The notes beneath the pieces are model-generated. The model was not told the DNA's origin. It did not search any database and saw nothing but the letters and a program-made list of their open reading frames with translations. A DNA stretch of 64,000 nt. It comes from Pedobacter cryoconitis (GTDB lineage: Bacteria > Bacteroidota > Bacteroidia > Sphingobacteriales > Sphingobacteriaceae). Numbering within the stretch: position 1 is the first letter of the stretch; each line of letters begins with the position of its first letter. Made by a program: the position numbers and the translations under genes. Of the stretch, positions 26,384 to 35,184 are shown in pieces. The stretch lies in NCBI RefSeq assembly GCF_014200605.1, contig NZ_JACHCE010000003.1:248001-312000 (forward strand), read 5' to 3'.

Positions 26384-28501
26384 TTACTTTAGAAACTGGT
26401 AAGCTATTAAACTGGCTACGTAGGCCATAGCTGTCATATACACCATTTGTATAGCAGGCCATTTCCATGATTTTGTCTCTCTGTAAACGACGGCAACCGT
26501 ACTCATGCATTGCATGGCAAAAGCATAAAATAGCATCAGTGCAAATCCCGTGGCAAAAGTAAATACCGGCAATCCTGTTTCAGGATTTTTAGCTTCCCGC
26601 ATTTTATCCCTGATAGTTCCTGTATTCTCTTCACCGTTGTCGACACTATAAATTGTAGCCATCGTACCGACAAATGCTTCTCTGGCTGCAAATGAGGTAA
26701 TCAGTGCAATTCCAATCTTCCAGTCAAAACCTAAAGGTTTAATTACCGGTTCAATTGTTCTTCCTAAAATACCTGCATAAGAGTTTTCCAGTCTTTCGGC
26801 CGATTTATCTCTTTCTAAAGTACTGATCTGAACACTATCTTTTTGCAGTTCAATCTGCGCATATTTCTTTTCTATTTTCTCGAAGCGTGATGGCGGACCA
26901 TAAGCAGACATTACCCATAAAACAATGGAAATAGCTATAATCACCTTACCGGCTTCAAATACAAAAGTCTTAGACTTTTCGTACATGGTGAATATTACAT
27001 TACCCCAGCGCGGCATCCTGTAAACGGGCAGCTCCATAATAAAGTAAGACTTCTCTGTAGCCTTGATGATAAATTTCATAACAAAAGCAACAAGCACCGC
27101 GGCTACAATACTAATCAGGTACATTCCCATTAATGCCAATGCCTGCAGGCTGATAAAGCCTAATAGTTTCGTATCCGGAATAATCAGAGAGATCAGTAGC
27201 GTATAAACCGGAAGTCTTGCAGAGCAGCTCACTAAAGGAGAAACCATGATGGTAATGATCCTGTCTTTCCAGTTTTCAATCGTCCGTGCACTCATAATAG
27301 AAGGTACTGCACAGGCAAAACTGCCTATCATAGGTACAACCGATTTCCCGCTCATTCCAAACTTACGCATGATCTTATCCATCATAAAGGTTACCCTGGC
27401 CATATAACCTGTATCCTCCAGAATGGAGATCATTGCAAATAAAATAGCTATCTGAGGGATAAACACAACAATTCCACCCAGTCCGGCAACGACACCATCC
27501 AGCAGCAGATTGGTTAATATCCCATCCGGAAGATAGGCATGTCCTGTTTTAGCAATCCAGCCGAAAAGACCTTCGATAAGTCCCATTGGATAAGCGGACC
27601 ACGAAAAGATAGCGTTAAAAATAAAGAACAGGATAAAAATGAAAATAAGGAATCCCCAGAATCGGTTAGTCAATACGGAATCGATCTTATCACTGAATGC
27701 AAATTTCTTTACTGCACCGGTATCTTCAATAACACCGGATAGTACTGTACTTAAATATCTGTAACGGGCAATTGTTTCGGCTGCCTGTAATTTTGAAGAG
27801 TCGAAATGGTGTATTTTTTTGATCTGCTCAAAAGCCGTATGCTGTTCAGCAGTGTAAGCTTCCAGATATTCATGCTGATGCAGGACCTGCAATGCGAAGT
27901 AATCATTTTCGGTAGCCAGTATAGCTTTAGCTTCATTGATAGGAGCCGCAGCGAGCACATTAACGTCAGTGCCATCAACCTGTGTAGGTATACTTGTGGT
28001 ATTGGCAATTGCTTTTTTCAGCTCTTCTAATCCTGTTTTACTTCTTGCTGAGATGGCTACAACCTGTATGCCCAGACGTGAAGAAAGTTCATCAATATTG
28101 ATATTGATTCCTTCTTTGTTGGCCATATCTGTCATATTCAGTGCTAATATGACTGGAATATTGAGGTCAGCAACCTGTGAGTACAGTAATAGATTTCTGC
28201 GAAGGTTGGTTGCATCAGCAACCAGTACAACCAGATCGGGATGGCTTGAATTATTTTTGTCAGCAAGTACCTGAAAGACGATACTTTCATCTTTACTTTT
28301 TGGATATAAACTGTAGGTTCCTGGTAAATCGATGATTTCACCTTGCTGTGTGGCAGAAAGTTTACAGAAACCAATTTTTTTATCAACGGTAATTCCGGGA
28401 AAGTTTCCAATTTTCTGGTTTAACCCGGTTAATAAGTTAAATAAGGTTGATTTTCCAGTATTTGGATTACCAACTAAAGCAATTTTTAATGTAGTAGCCA
28501 A
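26384..28501 (-). CDS. feoB: Ferrous iron transporter FeoB
   Basis: GTPase-linked inner-membrane Fe(II) importer. The 705 residues have an N-terminal G domain with GNPNTGKST (residues 10-18), DLPGTYSL and LNMTD, a helical spacer, then two Gate domains (VVFIPQIAILF; SCSARLPVYTLLI; ITSFAAREAFVGTM) in a membrane region with around eight or more helices. Full length. It follows feoA by 7 bases and shares its transcript. Together with the TonB receptor at 29284 it makes this region iron-related. Confidence 0.97.
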   Translation of the reverse strand: MATTLKIALVGNPNTGKSTLFNLLTGLNQKIGNFPGITVDKKIGFCKLSATQQGEIIDLPGTYSLYPKSKDESIVFQVLADKNNSSHPDLVVLVADATNLRRNLLLYSQVADLNIPVILALNMTDMANKEGININIDELSSRLGIQVVAISARSKTGLEELKKAIANTTSIPTQVDGTDVNVLAAAPINEAKAILATENDYFALQVLHQHEYLEAYTAEQHTAFEQIKKIHHFDSSKLQAAETIARYRYLSTVLSGVIEDTGAVKKFAFSDKIDSVLTNRFWGFLIFIFILFFIFNAIFSWSAYPMGLIEGLFGWIAKTGHAYLPDGILTNLLLDGVVAGLGGIVVFIPQIAILFAMISILEDTGYMARVTFMMDKIMRKFGMSGKSVVPMIGSFACAVPSIMSARTIENWKDRIITIMVSPLVSCSARLPVYTLLISLIIPDTKLLGFISLQALALMGMYLISIVAAVLVAFVMKFIIKATEKSYFIMELPVYRMPRWGNVIFTMYEKSKTFVFEAGKVIIAISIVLWVMSAYGPPSRFEKIEKKYAQIELQKDSVQISTLERDKSAERLENSYAGILGRTIEPVIKPLGFDWKIGIALITSFAAREAFVGTMATIYSVDNGEENTGTIRDKMREAKNPETGLPVFTFATGFALMLFYAFAMQCMSTVAVVYRETKSWKWPAIQMVYMTAMAYVASLIAYQFLK

Positions 28502-28508
28502 GATAGAT

Positions 28509-28724
28509 CTAAGAAATTATAATAACAGAAGCTTCGTTTTTACGTAAACACAATTGGTACCCTGCAACACGTATCGCGATAGGATCTCCTAGTGGTGCAA
28601 AACGTTCAACCTCCACAACTTCTCCAGGTAAACAACCCATTTCCATTAATTTTACTGACATTTCTAAGTCTGTAAAAGCTACAATAGTGCCACGTTCTCC
28701 TGGATTTAACTGCGAAAGGTTCAT
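28509..28724 (-). CDS. feoA: Ferrous iron transport protein FeoA
   Basis: Small cytoplasmic SH3-like partner of FeoB. The 71 residues starting MNLSQLNPGERGTIV contain the typical KLMEMGCLPGEVVEVERFAPLGDPI core and RVAGYQLCLRKNEA. ATG at 28722-28724 gives the conserved start; 24 upstream in-frame codons are excluded because they run toward the structured element at 28803-28898. That element and its flanks form the 5' region of feoAB. Confidence 0.93.
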   Translation of the reverse strand: MNLSQLNPGERGTIVAFTDLEMSVKLMEMGCLPGEVVEVERFAPLGDPIAIRVAGYQLCLRKNEASVIIIS

Positions 28725-28774
28725 ATCTTTAATTATCGCACTAAGGTATCCTTTATCAATAATAAATCCAAATA

Positions 28775-28937
28775 AAGCCCCTCGTTGTGACACCATTAAT
28801 ACATAAAATAAAAAGAGACTTATGTTCAGGCGGGCATTACTTTGCCTGAAGGGGCAAAAGAACGCTAGGCCTTCACATTAAGTCTCTTTTTATTTTATCC
28901 AATCCTAACTGGAGTTGGTGTACATAGCGAGGGGCTT
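28775..28937. repeat. Imperfect long palindrome around E1
   Basis: Outside the 20-bp stem of E1 the symmetry continues: AAGCCCCTCG (28775-28784) is the exact inverse of CGAGGGGCTT (28928-28937), and ACACCA with flanking TGTG/ATGT also match between the two sides after gaps. The whole 163-base palindrome covers the upstream region of feoA. Confidence 0.55.
28803..28898 (+). ncRNA. Structured element E1, candidate RNA with terminator
   Basis: Unrecognised. A perfect 20-bp outer stem (28803-28822 with 28879-28898) starts A-rich and ends T-rich. Inside is a 56-base core: GTTC (28824-28827) can pair with GAAC (28860-28863); TTTGCC (28841-28846) pairs with GGCAAA (28853-28858); AGGC (28828-28831) can pair with GCCT (28869-28872), which crosses the first pairing and would make a pseudoknot. 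Conserved unpaired blocks GGGCATTA and AAAAGAACGCTA recur in the element at 32141-32237. It lies in the intergenic region 5' of feoA; because the stem is nearly symmetric it could also terminate transcription toward feoA. Strand is set by homology with E2. Confidence 0.6.
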
Positions 28938-29001
28938 GACATTGTGGTTAATTATGGACTGCAGTTTTTGGTGGTTGGCGCGTTATATGATAACTTTTTT
29001 T

Positions 29002-29197
29002 CCTGGACAGCACCTTAGATTGATAATAGATGAAGCTCTTGGTTGGTTTTCTTAGACAGCGCCTTTGATTGATAATTGATGAAGCTCTTGGTTGGTTTTC
29101 CTGGACAGCACCTTTGTTTGATAATTGATGAAGCCCTTGGTTGGTTTTCTTAGACAGCGCCTTTGTTTGATAATTGATGAAGCTCTTGGTTGGTTTT
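29002..29197 (+). repeat. Four tandem copies of a 49-bp repeat
   Basis: Units begin at 29002, 29051, 29100 and 29149, each 49 bases, running from (C)CTGGACAGC or CTTAGACAGC to CTTGGTTGGTTTT. Copies alternate between CCTGGACAGCACC and CTTAGACAGCGCC starts, so the array may be a doubled 98-base unit. Forty-nine is not a multiple of three, so successive copies fall in different frames and the array is not coding. A 19-base piece (29039-29057) recurs inverted at 32020-32038. The gap 28899-29001 holds nothing else that I recognise. Confidence 0.9.
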
Positions 29198-29199
29198 TT

Positions 29200-29242
29200 A
29201 ACCAAAAATGGCCTTACATTAATTGCAAGGCCATTTTTGGTT
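29200..29242. terminator. Terminator for TonB receptor gene
   Basis: A perfect 16-bp stem (29200-29215 with 29227-29242, 11-base loop) built around AAAAATGGCC/GGCCATTTTT. It lies just downstream of the TonB receptor stop (minus strand) and at the end of the 49-bp array. Confidence 0.8.
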
Positions 29243-29283
29243 ATTTATTTTATTGGTGTCTTAGATGATCTCAGGCTGTTTCA

Positions 29284-31704
29284 TTAGAATTTGTATTTAA
29301 CACTGATTCTTCCATTTCTAGGTACTTCATAAATGTAAGTGTAATAAGAAACTGCCGTCGCTGTTTCTTTTGCCAATTTAGTATAAGATCCCTGGGTAAA
29401 CAGCTTTCTGTCTAACAAATTACTCACCAGGCCTGTAATCTCGAATTTACCTTTTACGTAAGATATACCTGCGTCGAAACGAATGTAATCTGCAAATGGG
29501 ATTTGAGTGGGGCCAGATCCTGCGTAGCGGCGAAATTGCATTTGGTAACCACCTGCGAATCCGATTCCATTAAATATAGAGCTTGCATTTCTGTAACGGT
29601 AAGACAACCATCCGTTAGTGATGTGTTTAGCCGTATTAGCCAGGTAAGTCCCAGTTGCATTTTTTGCCGGGTCTTTGTTCTCATCCCTGGTTACTTTTGG
29701 ATCTGTGTAAGCATAGTTCAGGGTTAAGTTTAAGCCTCTTGCTATTTCTCCTACTAAGTCAAACTCAATACCTTTAGATTCAACTTCACCTAATTGTACC
29801 ATGAAATTATTTGGGTCACCAAGAGGATATGCAGGGTCAGGGGTTAACACATTTTTCTTTTTAATCTTATAGATAGAGAAAGTCGAGTTCCACTTACCTT
29901 CAAACCAGTCTTTTTTCAATCCAAATTCGATGTTATTACCAGTTACTGGTTTAAAGACTTCTCCGGTTGCTGATCTCGATGCTTGTGATTGCGGGATAAA
30001 ACTTTGATCGTATAAGGTATAAGCTGAGAAATTTTTAGTGATGGAATAACTTAAGCCCACTCTTGGGGTAAATGCATTATCAGACATCTCTGTCGCATTG
30101 GTTTTACCAACAGTTTCTGCATGGGTAAAACGACCAGCCAATGTCAAACGTAGTTTCTCATTCAGAAAACGCAATTCGTCTTGTAAATAAGCTCCTGTAT
30201 AAGTTGAATTGGTAGCATAAGTGTTTGCACCTGATCTTACCTGAATGCTTCTAGACCTGTCAAACACAGGAATATTAGCTGCCGGGATACCATAAACAGG
30301 ATTATAAATATTAAAAGTACCATTTGCCAATTGAAGATCTGGTTGTGAGGTACTTGAAAAGTCACCCCAGGTTTTTAAGTTCCCCATATCCATACCACCT
30401 AAAACACGGTGTACAATTTCACCTGTTTTAAACTCGCCCTGCACACTAAACTGGATATTTTTATTGATAGCCAGTTCTTCACTGATATTCAGTCCTCTTT
30501 TCATGTCGCCATTCGCAGCAATCATAGAAGGCCATACCGAACTGCCCACCAGGGAATAGTTCAAATAGGCAGCTTGTGCATTAAATGTCCAGTCTTTATT
30601 GAATTTATGATTGAAATAAAGTGTAAGGTTATGGTCATTCAGCTTATTCGGGTCTAATGAAGGATCTCCAACAAAGAAGCTGGGATCGGTATCACCAAAT
30701 CCTTTCGGAGAAAATCCGTAGTTACCCAATGCTAATGCTTCAACGTGCTGGTGTGTATATTCAGCAGTAACTTTCGTATTGCTGTCAATCTGATAGCTGA
30801 TTACCGGTGCAATTACATACTTATCATTGTAATTGTACTTATTGAAACTGCCTTTAGTTTGTGCAGCTACGTTTAAACGGAATAACAATTTACCATCAGC
30901 AGAAAGCTTGGTATCCAAATCTACCGCTGCACGTGCCAGGTTATATCCACCAGCACTCAGGCTGACAGAACTTTGATTCATACCTGTAGGCTTTTTAGTA
31001 ACGATATTGTAAAGACCACCCGGCTCACCATTTGCCATCATGAAGCCAGCAGGGCCTTTCACGAATTCAATACGGTCAATTGTAGCAGCATCATCTGCAA
31101 GCGGCCCCCATGGAGTCTTTAAATTCATTCCGTTACGGAAGGCTGGAATAGAGAAACCACGCATCAGGATGTTTGCATACTGCGCATCCCAGTGGCCAAC
31201 CCTTACGGCACCACTTACGTTTCTGGTTACACCATCAACAATATCAAAAGCCATTTGGTCTGCCATCAGCTGGCTTGTAACCACTTTAATATTCTGAGGC
31301 AATTCCAATAATTTTGTCTGTAAACGTAGAGAAGAAGAGACTTTTTCTACTTTGTATTTTTTATTGGTAGAAATCTGTACATCCTTCAACTGCGACTTGT
31401 TCTCATTCAAAGAGAAGTCAGCGATTACAGTCTCTCTAGTCACCGTAATTTGTTTTTCTTTAGGATACAGACCAATTGCAGAAACAACAAGAGTATATTC
31501 CCCTGCTGGTACCTTTCTGATTGAATAAGAACCATTCTCTTCTGTAACTGCACCAAAAGTAGTACCCTTTAGCTTAACTGTTACCCCATCAGCAACTGTT
31601 CCATCAGAAGTAGTAATCCTACCTTTGACACTTCCCGTATGCTGGGCAAATAACTGTGTACTTAAAAATAAAATAAAAATGAGTGAAAGTAATTTTTTGG
31701 GCAT
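29284..31704 (-). CDS. TonB-dependent siderophore receptor
   Basis: Outer-membrane active transporter, 806 residues. Signal peptide to about residue 20 (LFAQHTGSVKG), then a carboxypeptidase-regulatory-like beta domain (GSVKGRITTSDGTVADGV...GEYTLVVSAIGL), then the plug (LPQNIKVVTSQLMADQMAFDIVD; ILMRGFSIP; RIEFVKGPAGFMMANGEPGG) and a 22-strand barrel ending PRNGRISVKYKF. Plug wording places it with siderophore (ferrichrome/pyoverdine-type) receptors rather than SusC. It is monocistronic between a promoter at 31740-31771 and a terminator at 29200-29242, next to feoAB, and is bracketed by inverted repeat elements. Iron regulation is likely but no Fur box was identified. Confidence 0.93.
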   Translation of the reverse strand: MPKKLLSLIFILFLSTQLFAQHTGSVKGRITTSDGTVADGVTVKLKGTTFGAVTEENGSYSIRKVPAGEYTLVVSAIGLYPKEKQITVTRETVIADFSLNENKSQLKDVQISTNKKYKVEKVSSSLRLQTKLLELPQNIKVVTSQLMADQMAFDIVDGVTRNVSGAVRVGHWDAQYANILMRGFSIPAFRNGMNLKTPWGPLADDAATIDRIEFVKGPAGFMMANGEPGGLYNIVTKKPTGMNQSSVSLSAGGYNLARAAVDLDTKLSADGKLLFRLNVAAQTKGSFNKYNYNDKYVIAPVISYQIDSNTKVTAEYTHQHVEALALGNYGFSPKGFGDTDPSFFVGDPSLDPNKLNDHNLTLYFNHKFNKDWTFNAQAAYLNYSLVGSSVWPSMIAANGDMKRGLNISEELAINKNIQFSVQGEFKTGEIVHRVLGGMDMGNLKTWGDFSSTSQPDLQLANGTFNIYNPVYGIPAANIPVFDRSRSIQVRSGANTYATNSTYTGAYLQDELRFLNEKLRLTLAGRFTHAETVGKTNATEMSDNAFTPRVGLSYSITKNFSAYTLYDQSFIPQSQASRSATGEVFKPVTGNNIEFGLKKDWFEGKWNSTFSIYKIKKKNVLTPDPAYPLGDPNNFMVQLGEVESKGIEFDLVGEIARGLNLTLNYAYTDPKVTRDENKDPAKNATGTYLANTAKHITNGWLSYRYRNASSIFNGIGFAGGYQMQFRRYAGSGPTQIPFADYIRFDAGISYVKGKFEITGLVSNLLDRKLFTQGSYTKLAKETATAVSYYTYIYEVPRNGRISVKYKF

Positions 31705-31739
31705 AATAATGATTTAGATTGATTAAATATAATTCAGCG

Positions 31740-31771
31740 CAAAGTAACTGCTATTTTACTAAGTATTCAAA
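31740..31771 (-). promoter_or_regulatory. Promoter of TonB receptor gene
   Basis: On the minus strand: TTTG (31768-31771), 20 bases, then TTACTTTG (31740-31747), close to TTTG-N19-TAnnTTTG. It lies 36 bases upstream of the ATG. Confidence 0.55.
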
Positions 31772-32019
31772 TTATTTTTAATCATTCTAAATAATTGACC
31801 TTTAACACAGAATATTGTGCCTCTAATCATTAAATTGTTTTAGCTTATTTGGTCCCTTAGATAATTATTTCCTATATCCGCAACAAATCCCTCAGTAAAA
31901 ACATTCAGAATTACAATCAAAAACCCACATATTCAGCCCTATAATTTTATTTGATTATTACCAAAAAAGCAGGATATAAATCGCAAGCCAAAAGTATTAT
32001 CTATTATCACAATGGTGAT

Positions 32020-32118
32020 GTCTAAGAAAACCAACCAATGGCACCATCTAAACAATAATCCAACAAGTACCCCCTAACTAACAATCCAACAAGTATCATC
32101 TAATAGCAATCCTACCAG
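32020..32118 (-). repeat. Degenerate minisatellite, inverse relative of 29002 array
   Basis: Positions 32020-32038 are the exact reverse complement of 29039-29057 (and 29137-29155), 19 bases. Next to it are about three degenerate 26-base units sharing AATCCAACAAGTA (32057-32069, 32083-32095) and AATCCTACCAG (32108-32118). The rest of the 31772-32019 spacer is AT-rich with no gene or clear signal that I can see. Confidence 0.7.
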
Positions 32119-32140
32119 CACATTCCCCCAAGGTTATTGA

Positions 32141-32237
32141 TTAAAAAAAATTGATATACCAATGTGAGGGTATAGCGTTCTTTTTCCTTCTTCAGGAAAT
32201 TAATGCCCACCGAACATGGTATGTCAATTTTTTTTAA
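32141..32237 (-). ncRNA. Structured element E2, homologue of E1
   Basis: Outer stem of 21 bp (32141-32161 with 32217-32237) with one wobble pair, A8 on one side and T8 on the other. The 55-base core read on the minus strand matches E1: GTTC, GGT, GGGCATTA, then hairpin TTTCCT/AGGAAA, AAAAAGAACGCTA, ACC, TCACATT. The outer stem and the inner hairpin differ in sequence from E1 but still pair, as does GGT with ACC. It begins one base after the stop codon of the upstream beta-barrel gene, so that gene's transcript must enter it and it probably terminates there. Function beyond termination is unknown. Confidence 0.6.
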
Positions 32238-32238
32238 A

Positions 32239-35076
32239 TTACATATCCCCCCCTCTTCGACCACCACCACCGCCACCACCATAACCTCTTCCACCCATAC
32301 CTGGCATTCCCATATCGCCACTTTGCATAGTCTTCCCACCCATTCTGCTCAGCGAATAGGTAAAAGAAAACATATAATATCTTTGCAACACATTATACCT
32401 TAAATCTGTAATCGTGTTATTGCCAGATGTTCTTGAAATCCCCTGATTCTGGTTCAGCGCATCATTTACAGCGATCTTAAAAGTTCCTCTATTTTTAAAA
32501 AACTGTTTACTCACATAACCGTTCATAATCGTAAAGTTCGTATCATAACCAGGGCCTCTTCCTGTATTTTGATAATAATCAACATTTACAGCAAGGCGGA
32601 TATTTCCAGGAAACATATAGCTCACATCAATTGCAGGGTTTAACGTATAATAAGTAGTATTTGAACTAGATTGTGCAGAATAAGTAGCTCTGTTTAACGA
32701 ACCGGCGATACTCGCTGTCAGATCCAGTTTATCCATAGAAGAAACCAGTCTGTATTTATTGGTAATCGATAAATCGTTCGTAATATTCTCCAATGAATTT
32801 GTAAAGTTTACCCCTCTTGCATAAGTACCACCAAGGTCAATATTCAGATTCAGTTTATTTTCCTTAATAATAGGCAGGCCAAGAGAAGAACCTAAAGTAC
32901 CCTGATAAACCCCATCCACATTTACAGGAGTAACCGAAAGTTTTCCAAAGTTAGGGTCATTAGGTGCATTAATCAGCTTCGTATTATTTCCAAAAGCGTT
33001 AAATGTCTGGCTGATATTAGCAAAGATAAACAGGGATCTGGTTTTGGCGAAATCAAAATTATTATATAATACCGTAAGATTATTCGTAAAAGAAGGTTTT
33101 AAACCAGGATTTCCGATAGGTACTGTTTGCGTATTCGTATTATCAGGTATCGGCTGGATCTGTGCAATTGACGGTTGAGCTGTTGAACCGCGGTATCTGA
33201 AAACTAACCTTTTGCTCTTGCTAAACTTATAGCGCAATTGTGCTGTAGGAATAATATTATAAAAATTCTGATTGATAATATTACCTGTTGTCAGGTTCTC
33301 ATTTCTTCTATCCGTATTCTGTACGCCAACCCCTATATTCCAGTTATACTTATCCGTATTCTTATTGATACTTGCACCAACCGCATTAGTCAATGTCCTG
33401 TTCTCATAAGTATTCGTATAGGTAAAATCAGGTATATCATACTGTGAAGTCACAGGATTAAAATTAAAGTTATATCGTTCACTGTTACTGAAGCTATATA
33501 AATTCTGATAGTTCAATTCCAGGTTAAGTGTTTTAGAAAGAGGCTCCGTATAAACCAATCTTGATGTATTACTGATTGCATGCGAATTCTGCTTATTCAG
33601 CTGATTCGTAATTGCATTGGTCACTGTATCGCCCTTAGTTGTTACATTGTTAATATCATTATAGATCTTTGAATCATTATCATTAATACTTGTATTGATA
33701 TTTAATGATAACGTACGCCCTTTCTTAGCAAACTTCTTCCTTAACAGAATATTATTACCAATCACCGGTGTACTGGAATTCGTATTATACCCTTGAGTAC
33801 CTACAGTCTGATATTTACTATAGTCATTCACATAATCAGTATTCTGTCCCGTTCCACTTTCCGTATAAGTAATAGTTGGCTGTACGCGGATAGACATTGA
33901 CGAATCAATTTTAGTATCTATCAAAAAGTTGAAACGGTGATTTCTGCTATCTGTAGTACTGTTCAGGTTCTGATTAAATGTAGTTTTATTATTATCCCCT
34001 AACAGGTTCTGGATAGAGCTTGTCTGGTCATTAAAAAGCGAAGTCTTATTGAAGAAATAACTTGCAGTGATTTTAGTCTGGTCTGTATAAACATCGGCAA
34101 AGTTAATACCGAAAGCATTGGTATTGGTAATCCCTTGTGGCGGCGCACCTGATGCTACACTAAAGCGACCACCACCTCCGCCGCCGCCACCGCCGTTTCC
34201 TACCCCACCGCCAGCACCAAAATTCTGTTTATTCACATTATTAAACTGCCCGATCACAGAAAACTGCTGTTCCTTATTAAACTTATTCACATTCAGGTTC
34301 ACATCATAGCGGTCATCAGTGCCATAACCAACGCTTGAATTACCGAAATAACCATTTTTCTTATCCTTCTTAGTCGTAATGTTAATAATCTTCTCTCTGT
34401 TTCCATCATCTACCCCGGTAAACTGGGCCTGATCAGAAAGCAAATCAATCACCTGGATCTTATCAATCATATCTGCCGGTAAATTCTTTGTAGCGAGTAA
34501 AGGGTCATTACCAAAGAAATCTTTCCCATCTACACGCACACGGGTAATCGTTTCTCCCTGAGCTTTTATCGATCCATCCTTAGCGACATCAACACCAGGC
34601 AATTTCTTCAGCACATCTTCCACTACAGCATTTTCAATCACCTTATAAGCACTCGCACTATATTCGACAGTATCAGTTTTAACCACTACCGGGGTAACCA
34701 CCCCTTTAATGACTACCGTATTTAAATCAAATCCGGTATTATCCATAGCCAGCGTCCCCAGATTAATGACAGGATTTGCAGCAGATACAGTAAATTCTTT
34801 ATTAATATTTTTTAAACCCAGGTAAGCTACAGTAATCCTGTAGGGTCCGGGAGCAAGCCCTTTGATGACAAAAGCACCATTCGCTTCTGTGTTAATCACA
34901 CCTGCTACACTGGAATCTTTAAGACTTTTAACTGCTACTGAAGCATAGTCTACAGGTAATTGGTCTTTCGCATTCACGACCTTTCCGCTTACGGAGCCGT
35001 TTTTTACCTGTGCATACGAAGAAACGCTGAAAATAAGGAATACAATCAGCAAGAGGTTTTTTGTAAAAGTCATCAT
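32239..35076 (-). CDS. Outer-membrane beta-barrel protein, TonB-receptor-like
   Basis: A 945-residue outer-membrane protein: signal peptide (LLLIVFLIFSVSSYAQ), carboxypeptidase-regulatory-like domain (about 28-115), plug-like domain (VEDVLKKLPGVDVAKDGSI; VRVDGKDFFGNDPL) and a long barrel, matching the Bacteroidota 'outer membrane beta-barrel' family rather than a classical siderophore receptor. Two glycine runs occur: GGGVGNGGGGGGGGGRF in the middle (about residue 295) and a C-terminal tail GGRGYGGGGGGGRRGGDM, both encoded by GGT/GGC-rich repeats. Glycine tails of this type are seen in the family. Either of two adjacent ATGs (35076 or 35073) may start it. Transcript ends at E2. Confidence 0.88.
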   Translation of the reverse strand: MMTFTKNLLLIVFLIFSVSSYAQVKNGSVSGKVVNAKDQLPVDYASVAVKSLKDSSVAGVINTEANGAFVIKGLAPGPYRITVAYLGLKNINKEFTVSAANPVINLGTLAMDNTGFDLNTVVIKGVVTPVVVKTDTVEYSASAYKVIENAVVEDVLKKLPGVDVAKDGSIKAQGETITRVRVDGKDFFGNDPLLATKNLPADMIDKIQVIDLLSDQAQFTGVDDGNREKIINITTKKDKKNGYFGNSSVGYGTDDRYDVNLNVNKFNKEQQFSVIGQFNNVNKQNFGAGGGVGNGGGGGGGGGRFSVASGAPPQGITNTNAFGINFADVYTDQTKITASYFFNKTSLFNDQTSSIQNLLGDNNKTTFNQNLNSTTDSRNHRFNFLIDTKIDSSMSIRVQPTITYTESGTGQNTDYVNDYSKYQTVGTQGYNTNSSTPVIGNNILLRKKFAKKGRTLSLNINTSINDNDSKIYNDINNVTTKGDTVTNAITNQLNKQNSHAISNTSRLVYTEPLSKTLNLELNYQNLYSFSNSERYNFNFNPVTSQYDIPDFTYTNTYENRTLTNAVGASINKNTDKYNWNIGVGVQNTDRRNENLTTGNIINQNFYNIIPTAQLRYKFSKSKRLVFRYRGSTAQPSIAQIQPIPDNTNTQTVPIGNPGLKPSFTNNLTVLYNNFDFAKTRSLFIFANISQTFNAFGNNTKLINAPNDPNFGKLSVTPVNVDGVYQGTLGSSLGLPIIKENKLNLNIDLGGTYARGVNFTNSLENITNDLSITNKYRLVSSMDKLDLTASIAGSLNRATYSAQSSSNTTYYTLNPAIDVSYMFPGNIRLAVNVDYYQNTGRGPGYDTNFTIMNGYVSKQFFKNRGTFKIAVNDALNQNQGISRTSGNNTITDLRYNVLQRYYMFSFTYSLSRMGGKTMQSGDMGMPGMGGRGYGGGGGGGRRGGDM

Positions 35077-35184
35077 TGAGGGAGCTTGTTTCTATTAACT
35101 CCTTATCAGACTCTATTCACACGAAATAGTTTGTTGTTAATCTTTAAAAAAAGGGTAACATTTTAAATACATGAGTTTAAACAC

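Noticed and set aside
28823..28878. TPP, cobalamin or NiCo riboswitch in the feoAB upstream region
   Set aside because: The conserved blocks of these classes (for example CUGAGA for TPP) are not found; GGGCATTA and AAAAGAACGCTA do not fit a class I know.
29002..29197. CRISPR array
   Set aside because: Units are contiguous 49-bp repeats without unique spacers, and no cas gene is present.
28948..29205. 85-codon minus-strand frame across the 49-bp repeats
   Set aside because: The repeat unit is 49 bases, so each copy is read in a different frame; the frame is an accident of the array and has no promoter or conserved domain.
29284..31704. Composite transposon carrying the TonB receptor
   Set aside because: The inverted elements flank the gene, but there is no transposase and no target-site duplication was found; treated as inverted repeat elements only.
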